DNA of 64,000 bases from Megamerina dolium (taxonomy: Eukaryota; Arthropoda; Insecta; Diptera; Megamerinidae), in the NCBI GenBank assembly GCA_963854835.1, contig OY978527.1:43970040-44034039 (forward strand), given 5' to 3'. Positions 23,350 to 35,262 of this stretch are shown here, piece after piece. Both the position numbers and the translations under genes were made by a program. Every line of letters begins with the position of its first letter. Within the stretch, counting starts at the first letter, position 1. Below the pieces are notes generated by a model, which searched no databases, was not told the DNA's origin, and was given only the letters and a program-made list of their open reading frames with translations.

Positions 23350-24460
23350 CTTACTTACTTATGTGGCCATAATAACCGAATATCGATTTAGTACTTGGTC
23401 TTTCCACCGGAGGTTTGGTCTTCCTCTTCTGCGCCGTCCTCCAGCGGGTTCCGAATATAACACCTTCTTAGCTGGAGCGTGTTCTTCCATTCGCTCGACA
23501 TGACCTAGCCAGCGCAGCCGCTGGATTTTGATGCGCTTTACTATGTCAATATCGGCATACAGCTCGTACAGCTCATGGTTGTATCTTATTCGGTACTCGC
23601 CACCAACGCAAATAGGTCCAAAGATCTTGAGTAAAATTGTCCAGGCTTCAGCGCCATATGTTAGGACAGGCATCATGAGAGACTTGTAGAGTGTAGTTTT
23701 CGTTCTTCGAGAGAGGGCTCGACTTCTCAATTGCTTACTCAGCCCAAAGTAACACCAGTTAGCAAGAGTTATCCTACGCATGATCTCCAGGCTGACTTCA
23801 TTACTGCTGTTAATGCTGGTTCCAAGATAGACAAAGTCCCTTACTACTTCAAAAGCGTAGTTGTCAACAGTGACGTGCTGTCCAAGACGTCGGGACTCTT
23901 TGTTTGTTGACACTAGATACTTCGTCTTGCCCTCGTTCACCGTGAGACCCATCCGACGCGACTCTCTTTCCAACTCTGAGAATGCTGCACTGACTGCTCG
24001 CGTGTTCATGCCGATTATGTCAATATCGTCGGCATACGCTAACAGCATGACACTTTTGTTGAAGATAGTGCCATTATGTCGTAGATCAGCAGCTAGTATT
24101 ATTTTGTCCATAATAAGATTGAAGAAGTCGCACGATAACGAATCACCTTGTCTGAAACCCCGTTCGGTATTAAACGGTGCGGAGAGGTCCTTCCCAATTT
24201 TTACTGCACAACGGGAGTTATGCAGTGTCATTCTACAAAGTCGAATGAGCTTTGCAGGAATACCGAACTCAGACATTGTTGCGTAGAGGTAATCCCTTAC
24301 CGGACTGTCGAAAGCGGCTTTATAATCAACAAATAGGTGGTGTGTCGATCTGTTTTTCTTGGGTCTTCTCCAGGATTTGGCGCAGTGTGAAAATCTGGTC
24401 GATGGTGGATTTACCAGGTCTGAAGCCACACTGATACGATCCAATCAGGTTGCATCATCA
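23350..24460 (-). mobile_element. second LINE (RTE-like?) inserted into the Jockey remnant
   Basis: Bounded by an 8-bp direct duplication GTACATCA (23342-23349 and 24461-24468). The 3' end, on the minus strand, terminates in a short AAGTAAGTAAG repeat rather than poly-A. It is 5'-truncated: it begins inside the reverse transcriptase at YQCGFRPGKSTIDQIFTL. Removing it rejoins the Jockey frame at APWYI-IN, so it is younger than the Jockey copy. Confidence 0.8.
23359..24450 (-). pseudogene. LINE reverse transcriptase, truncated
   Basis: Minus strand: GFRPGKSTIDQIF, a frameshift near 24330, then HHLFVDYKAAFDS (RT motif with catalytic Asp), GFRQGDSLSCDFFNLIMD, LLAYADDIDIIG (catalytic YADD), LTVNEGKTKYLV, DFVYLGTSIN, TLYKSLMMPVLTYGAEAWT, a short internal deletion, then FGPICVGGEYRIRYNHELYE and the basic C-terminal block LRWLGHVERM...GRRRRGRPNLRWKDQV. 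The motif set fits a non-LTR RT lacking RNase H. Clade assignment (RTE-like) is inferred from the tail and the C-terminal block. The endonuclease is absent, so it is inactive. Confidence 0.8.
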
Positions 24461-24640
24461 GTACATCATTAACACAAATATACACAAGGACCTACAGATT
24501 GACACTATTAAAATAGACATAGGGAAACATTGCCAACGTTACTCTGAACGACTAAGTAATCATCCTAATACTCTAGCGAGAGAGCTCCTTAAGCATAAAT
24601 ATATTAAAAGACTAAAAAGGAAAAATGTTTTAAATATATC

Positions 24641-27600
24641 TTTCATATAATCTCTCATTACTATTATATATGTCCTTCATGACATCATATGTTATATTTG
24701 TTTGCTTTAATTTATTTGAATGATGTACACATTGGTGTAGAATCAAAAAAAGGTATTTTTTAGTATATAAGATTTGTATAATTATTGTTAGTTTCGTAAG
24801 AAAGATACAATAAATAGAAGAAATTGAAAAAAAATGAGGTAAATACATGATTATTTCACTCAATTGTATAACTCATTCTAAAACCATTTGCCAAAATTTT
24901 GATCCCGTAATCCTCAAAAGAGTTATTATTTTTTTTTTCCATAAATTAGAAAACATAATGCCAAATATCTGACATATTACAAACAAACGAAATTAGTAAC
25001 GGCATCCAATAGGTGCTATAATTTTTCTTATTACAACATTTTTTCTTCACCATAATTGACCACACTTCACCTTCTCTTTAGGATGACGATTATTTATTTT
25101 CGGAAAATTATTGTATTCAAAATATATAAAATTAAAACCCGTAGTGAAAAACAACATTCATATTAAATTATTATTGATATGGTGAAGGACCGTACATATA
25201 CAAATGCATATTTAAGCGTAGAAAAGTATAGCTACTATAGCATTTGATAAAAATAGAAATTACGATATATGGAGACTAATTTTTTATAAAATTAATGCAC
25301 CAATTTAATCTGAAAACCAAATAAAAATTACAATTTAATTGCGAACATATGCGAGTGGTTCACACACAATCTACAATTGGTCACCATATGCTCGTAATTA
25401 TAATTGATAATTTCAATAGAAATTCTAATAATCATAACAATAAATAATAATCATTCAACATACATATGATAATACAATAGAGTTATTGAAATTTAATAGA
25501 ATTTTTACATTCACATTTACATACATTCACCATCAATTTAGGCAGCTATTAAATGAAATAATTATGGCAGTGTCGTGTATTTAATGGAAATTACACTTGT
25601 ACAAAATGTGAAAGCTTTTTGTTACAGCAATCATGGATAATTGTTATATTTTTTGTCCATTTGTTTTTTTTTTTCCTTTTTAATAAAATATTTAATAAGT
25701 AATTTGAATAGAATGCAAATATTTAAACGTCCCATATTGAGTGTGATTATGTATGTAGATTTAATTTTGATTTCATCGAATTTTTTTTCTAAAAGTAATA
25801 TATTCAAGTTATTAAATAAATATTAGTACATATTAAATTAAAAGGATATTAATTAAAAATAAGCATATCATCATAGCGTGATTTCAAAAATCACAATTCT
25901 CCTATGAAATATATTTGGGTTGTCGGACAAGTTATGACGTATTATTAATTCTTCGCTTTTCCAGCGAAGAATTAAGTTAACAGCGAAGAATTTTAAGAAA
26001 TCTGGTAGCTTTATTAGAATCGAACAAAATAAATGGTTGTCGGATTATGCAAGGTCCAGAGAGGACGTTGATTTGACAGGACCTGCCACAAATGTCACTA
26101 AAATTGTAACGATTGATTAGCTTTGGCTGTTTTTCCATAAGAGATGCAATCAAACTGTTCCGTTGACAATGAAACACCTCTAAATTAGTTTGAAAAGCAA
26201 GACAGTTTTCTGCCGAGATATTAACCATCAACCACGATGAGCAATATATTTTAAATATACCATTTTACATCCACGTTCACAATGCAATATAAAAACGGCT
26301 AATTTTTCTTCAATTTGAGGTGAGTATCGCAGATTTTATTGAGGATGATCAGGTTGAGGACAAGGAACCCAAAAATCGAGGGTATGTATGTCCAATCAAA
26401 TATACCAAATATCCTACAATTAAATGGTAACCTACCCTGAAACCAAGTAGTCAATACAGGTTGGAATTATGTTTAGCACCACTATGGAGGTGCAGCAGAA
26501 ATGAAAAATACTTTACTTTATATTATTGATCAACAGCACCATTTGAGGCCATTAAACTTTCGGATAAAAGCCTTTCGGACTTTCGGATATTGAACATATA
26601 TTTTCAGTATTTGTGCTTGTAAAAACAACAATAATACAAATTAGCTTTTCTGATAGTGTAAGATATCAAAGTTTTAGTATTATGGATTTGTTTTTATCAT
26701 TTCATGTGTAATAATTTATACAATTTTGTTTCTTTCTTCTACGTACGTAAATTACTAGAATCTTATAACACCTGCTTATTGGATTTGCTAACAAACAACA
26801 ACATAATGAAAATGCATATCAAGTATACATGATATATTTTATGTATGTACTCTGGTATGTTTGTATTTATATGAAAAAATTCCTATTAAAATGCAAAACA
26901 CATTGTCACGCATAAATAACATCAAAAGATCGAAATACAAGTGCGAGTTGACAGAGTCAAAGAAAGAAAGAGACGTGCAGCATCCAACCCAATAAACTAA
27001 CAAATTATCCATGAAAAGGAAAATACAAATTCAATTTGCATTTATTTTGCAATAATTTCATTAAAATTATTCCAACCGCACGAATACAAGCACATACACC
27101 CATATAGAATATATTCATATTTTTCTGATGATTTTTCAAAACGGGAGGAGACAAAAAAAAAACAAACTTTTTCAATATGTTTTTCCCCCCACTTCTTATT
27201 CTTATTCTTTTTATTTCTCGAAAATATCTTTTAGTCTGAGCACATACAGTCAAAAATGAGGCATGAATAAAATGATATTCCATTAAAGAAGCATCAAATG
27301 TTAAAGGCTTCGTAGATGTAAATCATGATTTTGCATATAAGAAAGGAAGCAGGAATGATATAATGATATCTATGGGGGGGAAAAAGGAAAAATAGAAACA
27401 AACAAAAAAACAAATCGCTAAACATTATGTTGAAAAACTTTTGTTGTTGGCACATGTAAAACAGCCTATTTTGCATATATTTACAACATACAAGGAAAAC
27501 CGAACTCAACTAGCAAAAACGGCTCATATTTCTTATTTTATGAGTTTTCAATTGGAAAAAGTTATTGTAAGTATAGCGTGTTCTTTTTTCTATTGGAGGT

Positions 27601-27694
27601 ATAGAAATTCCGATAGGGATAATTTATCAAAGGAGCAGTCAAAGTTAGGTAGTTACTTTTATTGATAATAGTTTGTCATTACATCACAGAACCA
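24641..27694. other. long non-coding stretch, no gene seen
   Basis: AT-rich. Contains a perfect hairpin at 25945-25975. An 84-codon open frame on the minus strand (25977-26231) has four Cys and no recognised family. Nothing else is supported. Confidence 0.45.
25945..25975. repeat. perfect 13-bp hairpin
   Basis: TTAATTCTTCGCT (25945-25957), loop TTTCC, AGCGAAGAATTAA (25963-25975). The right arm core CAGCGAAGAATT repeats once more at 25981. Confidence 0.7.
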
Positions 27695-28575
27695 GAGGTT
27701 ACGCTAGGTTATTGTGGCCGCCCTCCCTATGAGAGGTCTGGTGACCAAGAAGACCCGTTGTGATACCATGCGGATATTTCTACGCCGATCTCTTGCTGTA
27801 ACATCTGGATTACTTTACAAATTTCAAAAGGTTACCTATTGCAATTTCTGAAAACTGAGCTAGGCCCTCAAAGTAATACTTAAAAATAACTTTTGTATTC
27901 TGCTTAGTGTGGGCCAGCTGCATAGCAAATGCGTAACGGTTTCGAGAACTACCTCGTCTAAGTCATGCATGAGGTGGATAAAATCCATCCCACCAGCGTC
28001 AAGTCCTGTGAAGCAGCGACTGTGACCACTCCTACAATGATAGATGTGTCTTTCTTCTTAAGGCCAATACGGTTTTGAGCGCATTTCTTACTGGGTGGGA
28101 GGTGATTTCTTCTACTTTGAATTTGCATGTGGCAATTGGCATTCCTAATAATCTATTTTCCTCGCTTGGCCCTTTATTTGTTTTTGTTCCCTGTCCCGCG
28201 AGCTCTGCAGTTTCCCTTCACACCGTGTTGTACGAGTACCCAACATGGCACTATATCAGCCCATCTTGTTAAGAAATCTGCGACAGTCAGTAACGGTCTT
28301 CAACTTCAACAACAATAAGTCAATGGATTTTATGGCAGCCTGGCTATCACTCAGAATACAAAGGTCTCTGCAAGAGACATTGTTCTGCTTGATCCAAGAT
28401 AATGCAGTGTTAATTGCTTCGACTTCTGCATGAAAAACACAACAGTAATCAGGCATGCTAAACTTAATGCCCAAATTAAAGAGTTCCGAATAAACACATC
28501 CACCCAGTTTTAAATCCAGCTTGAAGCCGTCTGTAAAATGTGGATGTAATTCGGCAAAACAGAACCGCAACTGAA
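27695..28575 (-). mobile_element. LINE remnant with RNase H domain (I/R1-like)
   Basis: The minus-strand RNase H domain at 28256-28570 is followed by a decayed C-terminal region with stops. The 3' end near 27697 ends in TAACC-like sequence and shares about 70 bp with the fragment at 7084-7165. Confidence 0.7.
28256..28570 (-). pseudogene. LINE RNase H domain, truncated ORF
   Basis: About 104 codons: HFTDGFKLDLKLGGCVYSE (catalytic Asp), SMPDYCCVFHAEVEAINTAL (catalytic Glu), WIKQNNVSCRDLCILSDSQAAI (catalytic Asp), CRRFLNKMG. The three acidic residues and the order match RNase H domains of I- or R1-like non-LTR elements, which remove the RNA template after reverse transcription. The upstream RT is not found, so the copy is 5'-truncated, and later sequence is broken by stops. 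Confidence 0.78.
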
Positions 28576-28719
28576 TGTGATTGTATCACTGAGACCTTAA
28601 CAATGCCAATAAATTATTTGACTTTACTTTAAAACCCAATTTTTAATTTGTGAAATTCATTGAAATGACAGTTAGTAAACACAGAAAACATCGTTCCAGA
28701 TAAAATGTGGTTCTAACGA

Positions 28720-28945
28720 GTATTTGTTATTAAACAGGAAATTTATCGATTCAGACGATATGTGCATCCAACAGAATGGCACTACTGTACAAATATTTTA
28801 TGAACCCTTTGATTTTCGAACAATTTTTGTTGACAATCTAGAAGACAGCATCGACCGAGATTAAAACGAAATTTGCAAGCAAAGCTTTAAAAGAAATGCA
28901 GTGACAGTTTGCAACAAGTCCGAAACAACAATCTAAGCTAATTAT
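28720..28945 (+). pseudogene. possible mariner transposase scrap
   Basis: DSDDMCIQQNGTTVQ resembles the LENMWFQQDGATCH block of DD41D mariners, and VDNLEDSIDRD-EICKQ resembles the C-terminal LEDLKDNIRREI region. The pieces are short and the distance between them is reduced; by-eye match only. Confidence 0.35.
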
Positions 28946-30889
28946 TTGAATAAAGTTTAGCATTTTGTGTTGTACCATTTTTGAGACCCCCTTAAAAACA
29001 CCCTTCGTTGTTATTGTTGTTTTAGTTCTCTTTCCTTTCGCCTCTTATCCGGTTTCATAAATCATTTAAATGTTTTTTTATACACATTCATTTATTTGCC
29101 TTAACTTTCCTTTAACTATTGTAAATGTTGTCGATTTTTTTACTCGTGATTTTTGTTTCATATTAAATTGAAATTTTTTTGTTATATTGTAGTAATTGTT
29201 TTTTCTTAATTTTTAGGTAAATTTTTAAAGATGTTACAATGGAATTTTGTTTTCTATTTTATGGCAAATGCTTACTTGGTTTTCTATAACTATATCTATT
29301 CCCAATTGAACACCGTTAGGCATACATGTGCATGCCAATGTTGGTAGTCGTGTAAAGCTATCTCTGTACTTTCATTTCACAAACATTTCAGCACGTATAT
29401 TCACTCTATTTTGATGAATTTCCGTTTCCGCTGCAATGTTAACTTTGTTTTTATTGAAAACATCTGCCCAATCCATACACCAGAGGTCATATTTGTATCA
29501 TCAAAGTTTTATTTCGTTGCAATTGTTGTTGTTGTTCTTTGCAATAAGTACAGTAGTTAAAATCAGAAAAATATTTTATACTGGCAAACAAATAGTTTTT
29601 AGAATTTAATACTGAATTTGCTATGAAATGTATTGTATATATAAGAATTCTTGTATTTGATCAGTATTTAATTAATTCTTACTACTTGTACATCATGCTA
29701 TAACCAATGTACCTGCTGACTGACATTACCGAGCATCAGTTGCAATACTTTGCTATACAGCGATACGTGCTACTACTTAGTTAGACATGTACGTGACTCG
29801 CTGATATCGATATTTATTGAATATTTGTAGTTTGATATTTGATTTGTTATCAACTCTTAATGGTGAACGTATATATGCATATTGATATTGATGTATACAG
29901 TGCTGACATTCAAAAATAGTAGGAGAAAGATAAACGTTATATGGTTGTGATATATGAGTATTATTTTTAAGTCATTTATTAAAGAATTTGTTAACAAATT
30001 CAAGATACCTCTGAATGTACATTCTTGCATATTATGAAAATTGTTATTAAAACAATTCCCTACTCTATTCGAAATATTTTTAATTCAACTTCTTCATATA
30101 CAATATATAATATACATACATATGTACGAGTATGTACAATCTTGCAAAGACTTCATTTATTTGTATGTACGTTGTGTATGACGTGAAGCTATGATTGTAT
30201 TCTTCATTCTTAAATGCTTCAAATGATGACATTGCTTGCATGTTAGTACTCTTGATTGTCCATCCATCCACCAAATGAATCGAAATGAAGCATAAAATGA
30301 AATTTTCTAAATTGACACTTACGACTTAACATATACTACATACTACATACATAACATACAGACGATACGTACGCTGACGATGACGATAAGCTCGACAAGA
30401 ACTGAATGTGAACTGAATGCATCAATGCTTAATGCTACTGATGTATGTACCATCATCACCAATACTAACAGCAATAGTAGCAGTAAAAGCAACAGCATAA
30501 CAGTCGTATCACACAATTGGGAATGCAATTGAAATTATCTTGTGGCATGATTGTATGCGCGAATGTATGTACACATATGATAGTCATATATGCATATATG
30601 TATACTTACATTCGGACAGGTGCGCACACTGGTTGGTTCTTGGGGGGCTTAAACATATACTTGACCTACCACCCTACTCTTCGGAAATATATGACTGAAT
30701 TATTTCGAACTAACTCACATATATTTGTTGTGAGGAATACGCTTCGCTCGATCAAATGCCTTTTACGAAAATGCTAATTTTTCATAAAAATATTCCATTT
30801 ATCGGAAAATAGCAATGCCAATTATGGCTTTACTGCATCGGTACAATTTTATAGTGCGTTCTCCAGAAAAACAGCCATACCTCGCCAAT
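28946..30889. other. non-coding stretch, no gene seen
   Basis: AT-rich with many TACATA/TATGTA words and short (GTT)n at 29524. No supported exon. Confidence 0.45.
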
Positions 30890-31430
30890 AATGCTCTCGA
30901 ATTCTCTAGACCAAAGACGTAGTCCAAAGCAGTGAAATCATATAACCTAGACGGCCAGTTGATAGGTTCATTTCTTGAGGCTGAATTGTGTCGTCCATTC
31001 GTCCCAATAAAATGATGGTTTTACACATTTGGCAATAATCTTTGATATGAGAGATCAAAAATTAGCTAACCATTAGCATGTTGCGTTCACCATTGACAGT
31101 AGCTTTGACTCTGGCTTCAGTTTTGAAAAAAATATGAACTAATGATGCCTCCACCCAGGGAATTAGTCATTTCTTATGGATTTCATATGGATTACTCTCA
31201 TACCAAATATCCACTCAACTCCACTCCACTAATAATCCTCATTCCTAAATGTGATTTAACGAGAAAATTCCAGTTCAACCTCCAGTTGATTTTCAGGCTC
31301 ATATATTCAACGTACAACTAATTACAATTCCTGGAGCAGTTGAATCTTATATGGGTGTAAAATAAGATATTTTCTCAAAATATTCCATGCTGCAAACGTT
31401 GAGGGCGGGATCTAATTGGCACATTTGTGT
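30890..31430 (-). pseudogene. DD41D-type mariner transposase fossil
   Basis: On the minus strand, over shifting frames: TNVPIRSRPQRL and LHPYKIQLLQELQ (linker after the helix-turn-helix), SNPYEIHKK, GGGIISSYFFKTEARVKATV, NGERNMLMVS (catalytic core) and EPINWPSRLYDFTALDYVFG (the third Asp region, equivalent to WPPRSCDLTPLDFFLWG). The second-Asp block QQDGATCH is decayed to LGRMDDTIQ. No terminal repeats seen. Confidence 0.65.
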
Positions 31431-31500
31431 CTTTCTGCGGCCACCCACTGTTGCTAGGGTGTAAGCTTTTGAAGGTATTTTGCCAAATTGTAAAAATAAA

Positions 31501-31925
31501 ACTAAATATGTGGCATTTATATGCCTCTAAGGGCTCGTGTTGTTCGTGTTAAATTTTTTGGACAGTATTAGAAGTGATGTCGCAAGAGTTCTGTCGTTCG
31601 GAACCGGCTAAAATAGGTAGATCCCTTTTCAGACTGTCCAAAAATTCGACACGCACAGCAGCAGTGGAAGAGTAGCTCGGCCAAAGAGCTCTTCGGGGCT
31701 TACAAGTGCCACAAATTTATTTATTTTTTATTAGAAGGGACCTACTTATTTTAGTCGGTTCCGAACGACATAACTCTTGCGACATCACTTTTTCTGAGTT
31801 TTGTCACAGCGTCCATCCAGAAGCTTTTCCATGGCAAATTGTTACTGCCGGAAGAATTACCAATTGCTTGCCGACAGGTGGGTACCGTTCGAAAGAAAAA
31901 TCTTTCCGATATTAAATTTGCCACA
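31501..31925. mobile_element. tRNA-derived SINE, fold-back (minus/plus/minus) composite
   Basis: Three segments of one SINE in alternating orientation: 31501-31573 minus (CTAAGGGCTCGTG to GGACAGTATTAGAAG), 31574-31730 plus (TTCTGTCGTTCGGAACCGGC to GGGGCTTACAAGTGCC and an ATTT tail), 31731-31925 minus (AGAAGGGACCTACTT to GGTACCGTTCGAAAGAAAAA). The tRNA head is missing. The GAACCGGCTAAAATA arms can pair with TTTTAGTCGGTTC. Confidence 0.75.
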
Positions 31926-32228
31926 TTGTACTGAGCAGAAATGTCAAGAGCATGTATTTACTTGGACCGCTGATTTGAAAAATATTCCTATCGAAAATTA
32001 TATACCTGCAAAACCTCCATTTTGTGTTTAAAATCGAAACCGGCTCGTTACCCTCTTGTATGAGTCACTGCCAATATACATACAATATATATTGGGATGG
32101 ACCAAATAGTAAATGACCAAAAATGACCACAACACGATGAGTGTTAAGGAATTTTTTATTATACCATATTGGCATTTCTTAATGTATGTGATAAAATTGT
32201 TGCATTTTTGTAGTAATAGTAGTCGTAA

Positions 32229-32267
<39 letters not shown>

Positions 32268-34184
32268 CAGCAGCAGTTGATATGATGAGAATAACGATGA
32301 AAGGGTTTACCTACAATGAAATTATACAATTGAATACAGCAACTGTCAAGGATCACCAACAACAACAGCAACAATAATGCTTATAATTCTGTGACACAAC
32401 TCACTGTATGTACTATATTTATTACAAAGAGTAGAATTACGAATGAGATAATTATAATGTGGTGTATGCTAGCATACGAGGATATTTCGATTGTGAGTAG
32501 GTGTACTCGTATTAGGTAATCGTTTATATCTCTATGATATACTAGTACAGCATTAATAGTTTATAAAGTGGAATATTATATGATGTAATTGGAATATATG
32601 ATTTTGTAAATGCAAGTGATTCGCTCATTTAGCATTCTAAACACATACATACATATATGTACATATAATAATAAGTACGTGTGAATGTCCAAAGTACTGG
32701 CATATGTGCGAATATAGTTCGATGATTTTGATTTGGGTAAACTTTGGCTTAAAGATGTGTAATACAATAAATTAATTCAATACATGTTTATATGTGTAAA
32801 ATGCCCTCTATTAGTATATATGTTACTATCACATATTCTACTTCCATTGCTTTTGCTTCTACTAATGTCGCTACAACCGCAGACAATTGATGTCTAAATT
32901 TTGCAATCAGCAATAAATTGTTCACATACATACATACGTATACTATGTATATATTCATACTTTATTGGTTTAATGGCTAAAACAATTTGATTGCAACCGC
33001 ATTTGAACAAAATAAAAATTGGTCAATATAAAAATGACAATATGGACGAAATGTATAAAATAAATAAATGTAAAAGAAAGATGAAGTTGGCGTGAGGAAT
33101 GTTTTTAAATATATATTGTATTGCTTTACATTACTTTTTACTCTCAAAAATGAATGAATGCGGTCTTCGTTTGAGGTCGAAATATATTCGGAAACTTTAG
33201 AAACAATTTTTCGGATTAGAATTGAAGTACAAAATTATAAAGCTTTCCAAAATGAATTTGTCTTTCATGAAACTCTAGTATATTTAAAGAAAATATGTCA
33301 GTCTGAATGATCATCATGATGAACAGAAATTCCTTTGACTATTGGAGAAATGATCCTAAGATTGTCAAGATAAAGGCCAGCTGAGAATACCAGCCAATAA
33401 TATTTAGCAATTTAAAATTAATAAATTCATATTTAGATTTGATTGAAATTGTTTATTTTATTTCTAACTACCAGCAAATGTTACACTAAAATATAAATTT
33501 TTGCTTTATACTTTTCTCTCTTTACTTATATGACAAATTTAAATATAAATTTCACTAAAATGGTTCTCATATTTATAATTTGCTTACTGATTTCAAAGAA
33601 AAAAAAACTTTATAACTATTTACATATTCATTCATATACATACATATTACACAACTAGTGGCGTCTAACTAGATGCTGCCTGAATTGTTGTTTATGCAAG
33701 AAAAATAATCTGGCAAATAGAGAACTTTTGCTATTTACTGATTTTCAATTAAAATTGCAATGGAATTTTAATTATATTTTGTCAAAAGAATTGCAATAGA
33801 TATATAGCATAAAAAAAATACAACTGGATTCATAATTCATCTACATATTGTATGTATTTTTTTTTTTTATAAAAACATGATGGTGACTTGTGGCTCAAAA
33901 TTCACAATGATAGTTTCTACTGACTTCTACTGAAAGAAATTCAACTATTTTGAAAGAAAAGCAATGATATACAACTATTTTAAAACTTCTTTAACTTGTT
34001 ATCTTTTCATGTCAATCTTTATATTGAAAATATATTTTTGAGCATTTGCATATAGCTTTCACCGATTTCTTTGGATGAAGAATTACTACATCTTCCATTT
34101 ACAAATGAATTATATTTGTTGGCACTATTGTAGCGTATTGTAGCTTACTGTGATTAAAGCCCATGCTTAACAACCTACTTGAAC
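31926..34184. other. non-coding stretch, no gene seen
   Basis: AT-rich; holds a (TAG)n repeat at 32228-32277. No supported coding sequence. Confidence 0.45.
32228..32277 (+). repeat. (TAG)n trinucleotide repeat ending in CAG
   Basis: About 13 TAG triplets followed by three CAG triplets. Confidence 0.9.
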
Positions 34185-35262
34185 CTCATCAGATTTTCAC
34201 TCTGCACCAAATCCTGGAGAAGACGAAGAGCAACAGATCGCCGGACACCATCTACTTGTCGATAATAAAGCTGCTTTCGCCTCTACACAACAATGTCTGA
34301 GTTCGGTATTTTTGCTAAGCTCATTCGGGAAGAACTCCGCCGTTTAATACCGAATGGGGTTTCAAACAAGGTGATTCTTTATCGTGCGACTTCTTCAATC
34401 ATGTAATGAGAAAATAATACGATCTACGACATAAAGATACTATCTTCAACAAAAGTGTCATGATGTTGGCGTATGCCGATGATATTGACATAAACGCCAT
34501 GAACACGAGAGTATCTAATAAGGTACAACCGTGAGTTGTTTAGCTGTACGGCGACGCCGTCATGGTAAACCACATTAAAATTCAGCTTCTGAACTAACCA
34601 CTGAGCTACGGAGTTTCAGACTAGGTGATTCGTTATTGTGCGACTTCTTCAATCTTATTATGCAGAAGATAATACGAACTGCTGATCTACAACATAACGG
34701 CACTATCTTTAACAAAAATGTTATGCTGTTGGCGTACACGGATGATATTGACATAATCGGCATAAAAACGCGAGCAGTCAGTGCTGTATCCTCAGAGTTG
34801 GAAAGGGAGTCGCGTTGAATGGGTTGTACGGTGAAGGCGTCTCATCTCATAATGCCTGTCCTGGCGCCGATGCTTGGACAATATCCACCTCAGATGAGAG
34901 AATGCCTGCAGTTTTCGAGAGAAAAGACCTACGCAAGATCTTTGGACCTAAGTACGTTGGTGGTGAGTATCGAATAAGGTACAACCATGAGCTGTATGAG
35001 AAGTATACCTACGCCGTCATTATAAAGCGCATTAAAATTCTGCCGCTGCGCTGGCTAGGTCATGTTGAGCGAATGGTAGAGCATGTTCTAGCTAAGAGGG
35101 TGTTATATTCAGAACCTGCTGGTGGATGACGCAAAAGAGGCAGACTTAACCTCCAGTGGAAAGACCAAGTACTGGAGAACTTGTTAGCCATTGGAATTTC
35201 TATTTGGCGCCAGCTAGCGAAAGCCAGAGTTGGTTGGCGAAGCACGCTAAATTCGGTCTAAA
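34185..35262 (+). mobile_element. rearranged LINE remnant related to the 23350 insertion
   Basis: Two scrambled partial copies on the + strand. The first (34185-34560) has decayed CGF-like to FKQGDSLSCDFFN sequence, YADDIDI, then jumps to the C-terminal INHELYE-like region. The second (34612-35262) has CDFFNLIMQKIIRTADLQHN, LLAYTDDIDIIG (YADD changed to YTDD), an internal deletion, STSDERMPAVFERKDLRKIF, GPKYVGGEYRIRYNHELYE, LRWLGHVERM and LNLQWKDQVLENLLAIG, ending WRSTLNSV. Stops and deletions make both dead. The second retains the true C-terminus lost from the 23350 copy. Confidence 0.75.
34590..34611 (-). mobile_element. SINE scrap between the two LINE pieces
   Basis: AACTAACCACTGAGCTACGG equals the A-box part of the SINE head (compare 44605-44624). 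Confidence 0.5.

Larger units (their letters stand above)
22865..24640 (+). mobile_element. Jockey-type LINE remnant, interrupted by another LINE
   Basis: Two separated pieces (22865-23349 and 24461-24640) read as one C-terminal reverse-transcriptase region. The left piece has KASEKLQ, LKRVQHWLETWRIRINESK, VTYLGFHLDKRLTWKKHI, SLHNKMLIFKSTIKPI, a Trp-to-TAG stop, SYGIQL and ends RRLCRAPWYI. The right piece resumes INTNIHKDLQIDTIK and ERLSNHPNTLARELL. This is the typical tail of a Jockey-clade ORF2, which copies its RNA by target-primed reverse transcription. There is a frameshift near 22915, and the catalytic YADD block and the whole N-terminus are missing: a dead, 5'-truncated copy. Confidence 0.8.

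Noticed and set aside
23861..24286. 141-codon open frame on the plus strand
   Set aside because: Antisense shadow of the LINE reverse transcriptase on the minus strand.
25977..26231. 84-codon Cys-containing open frame on the minus strand
   Set aside because: No zinc-finger spacing or other family signature, and nothing supports it in the flanks.
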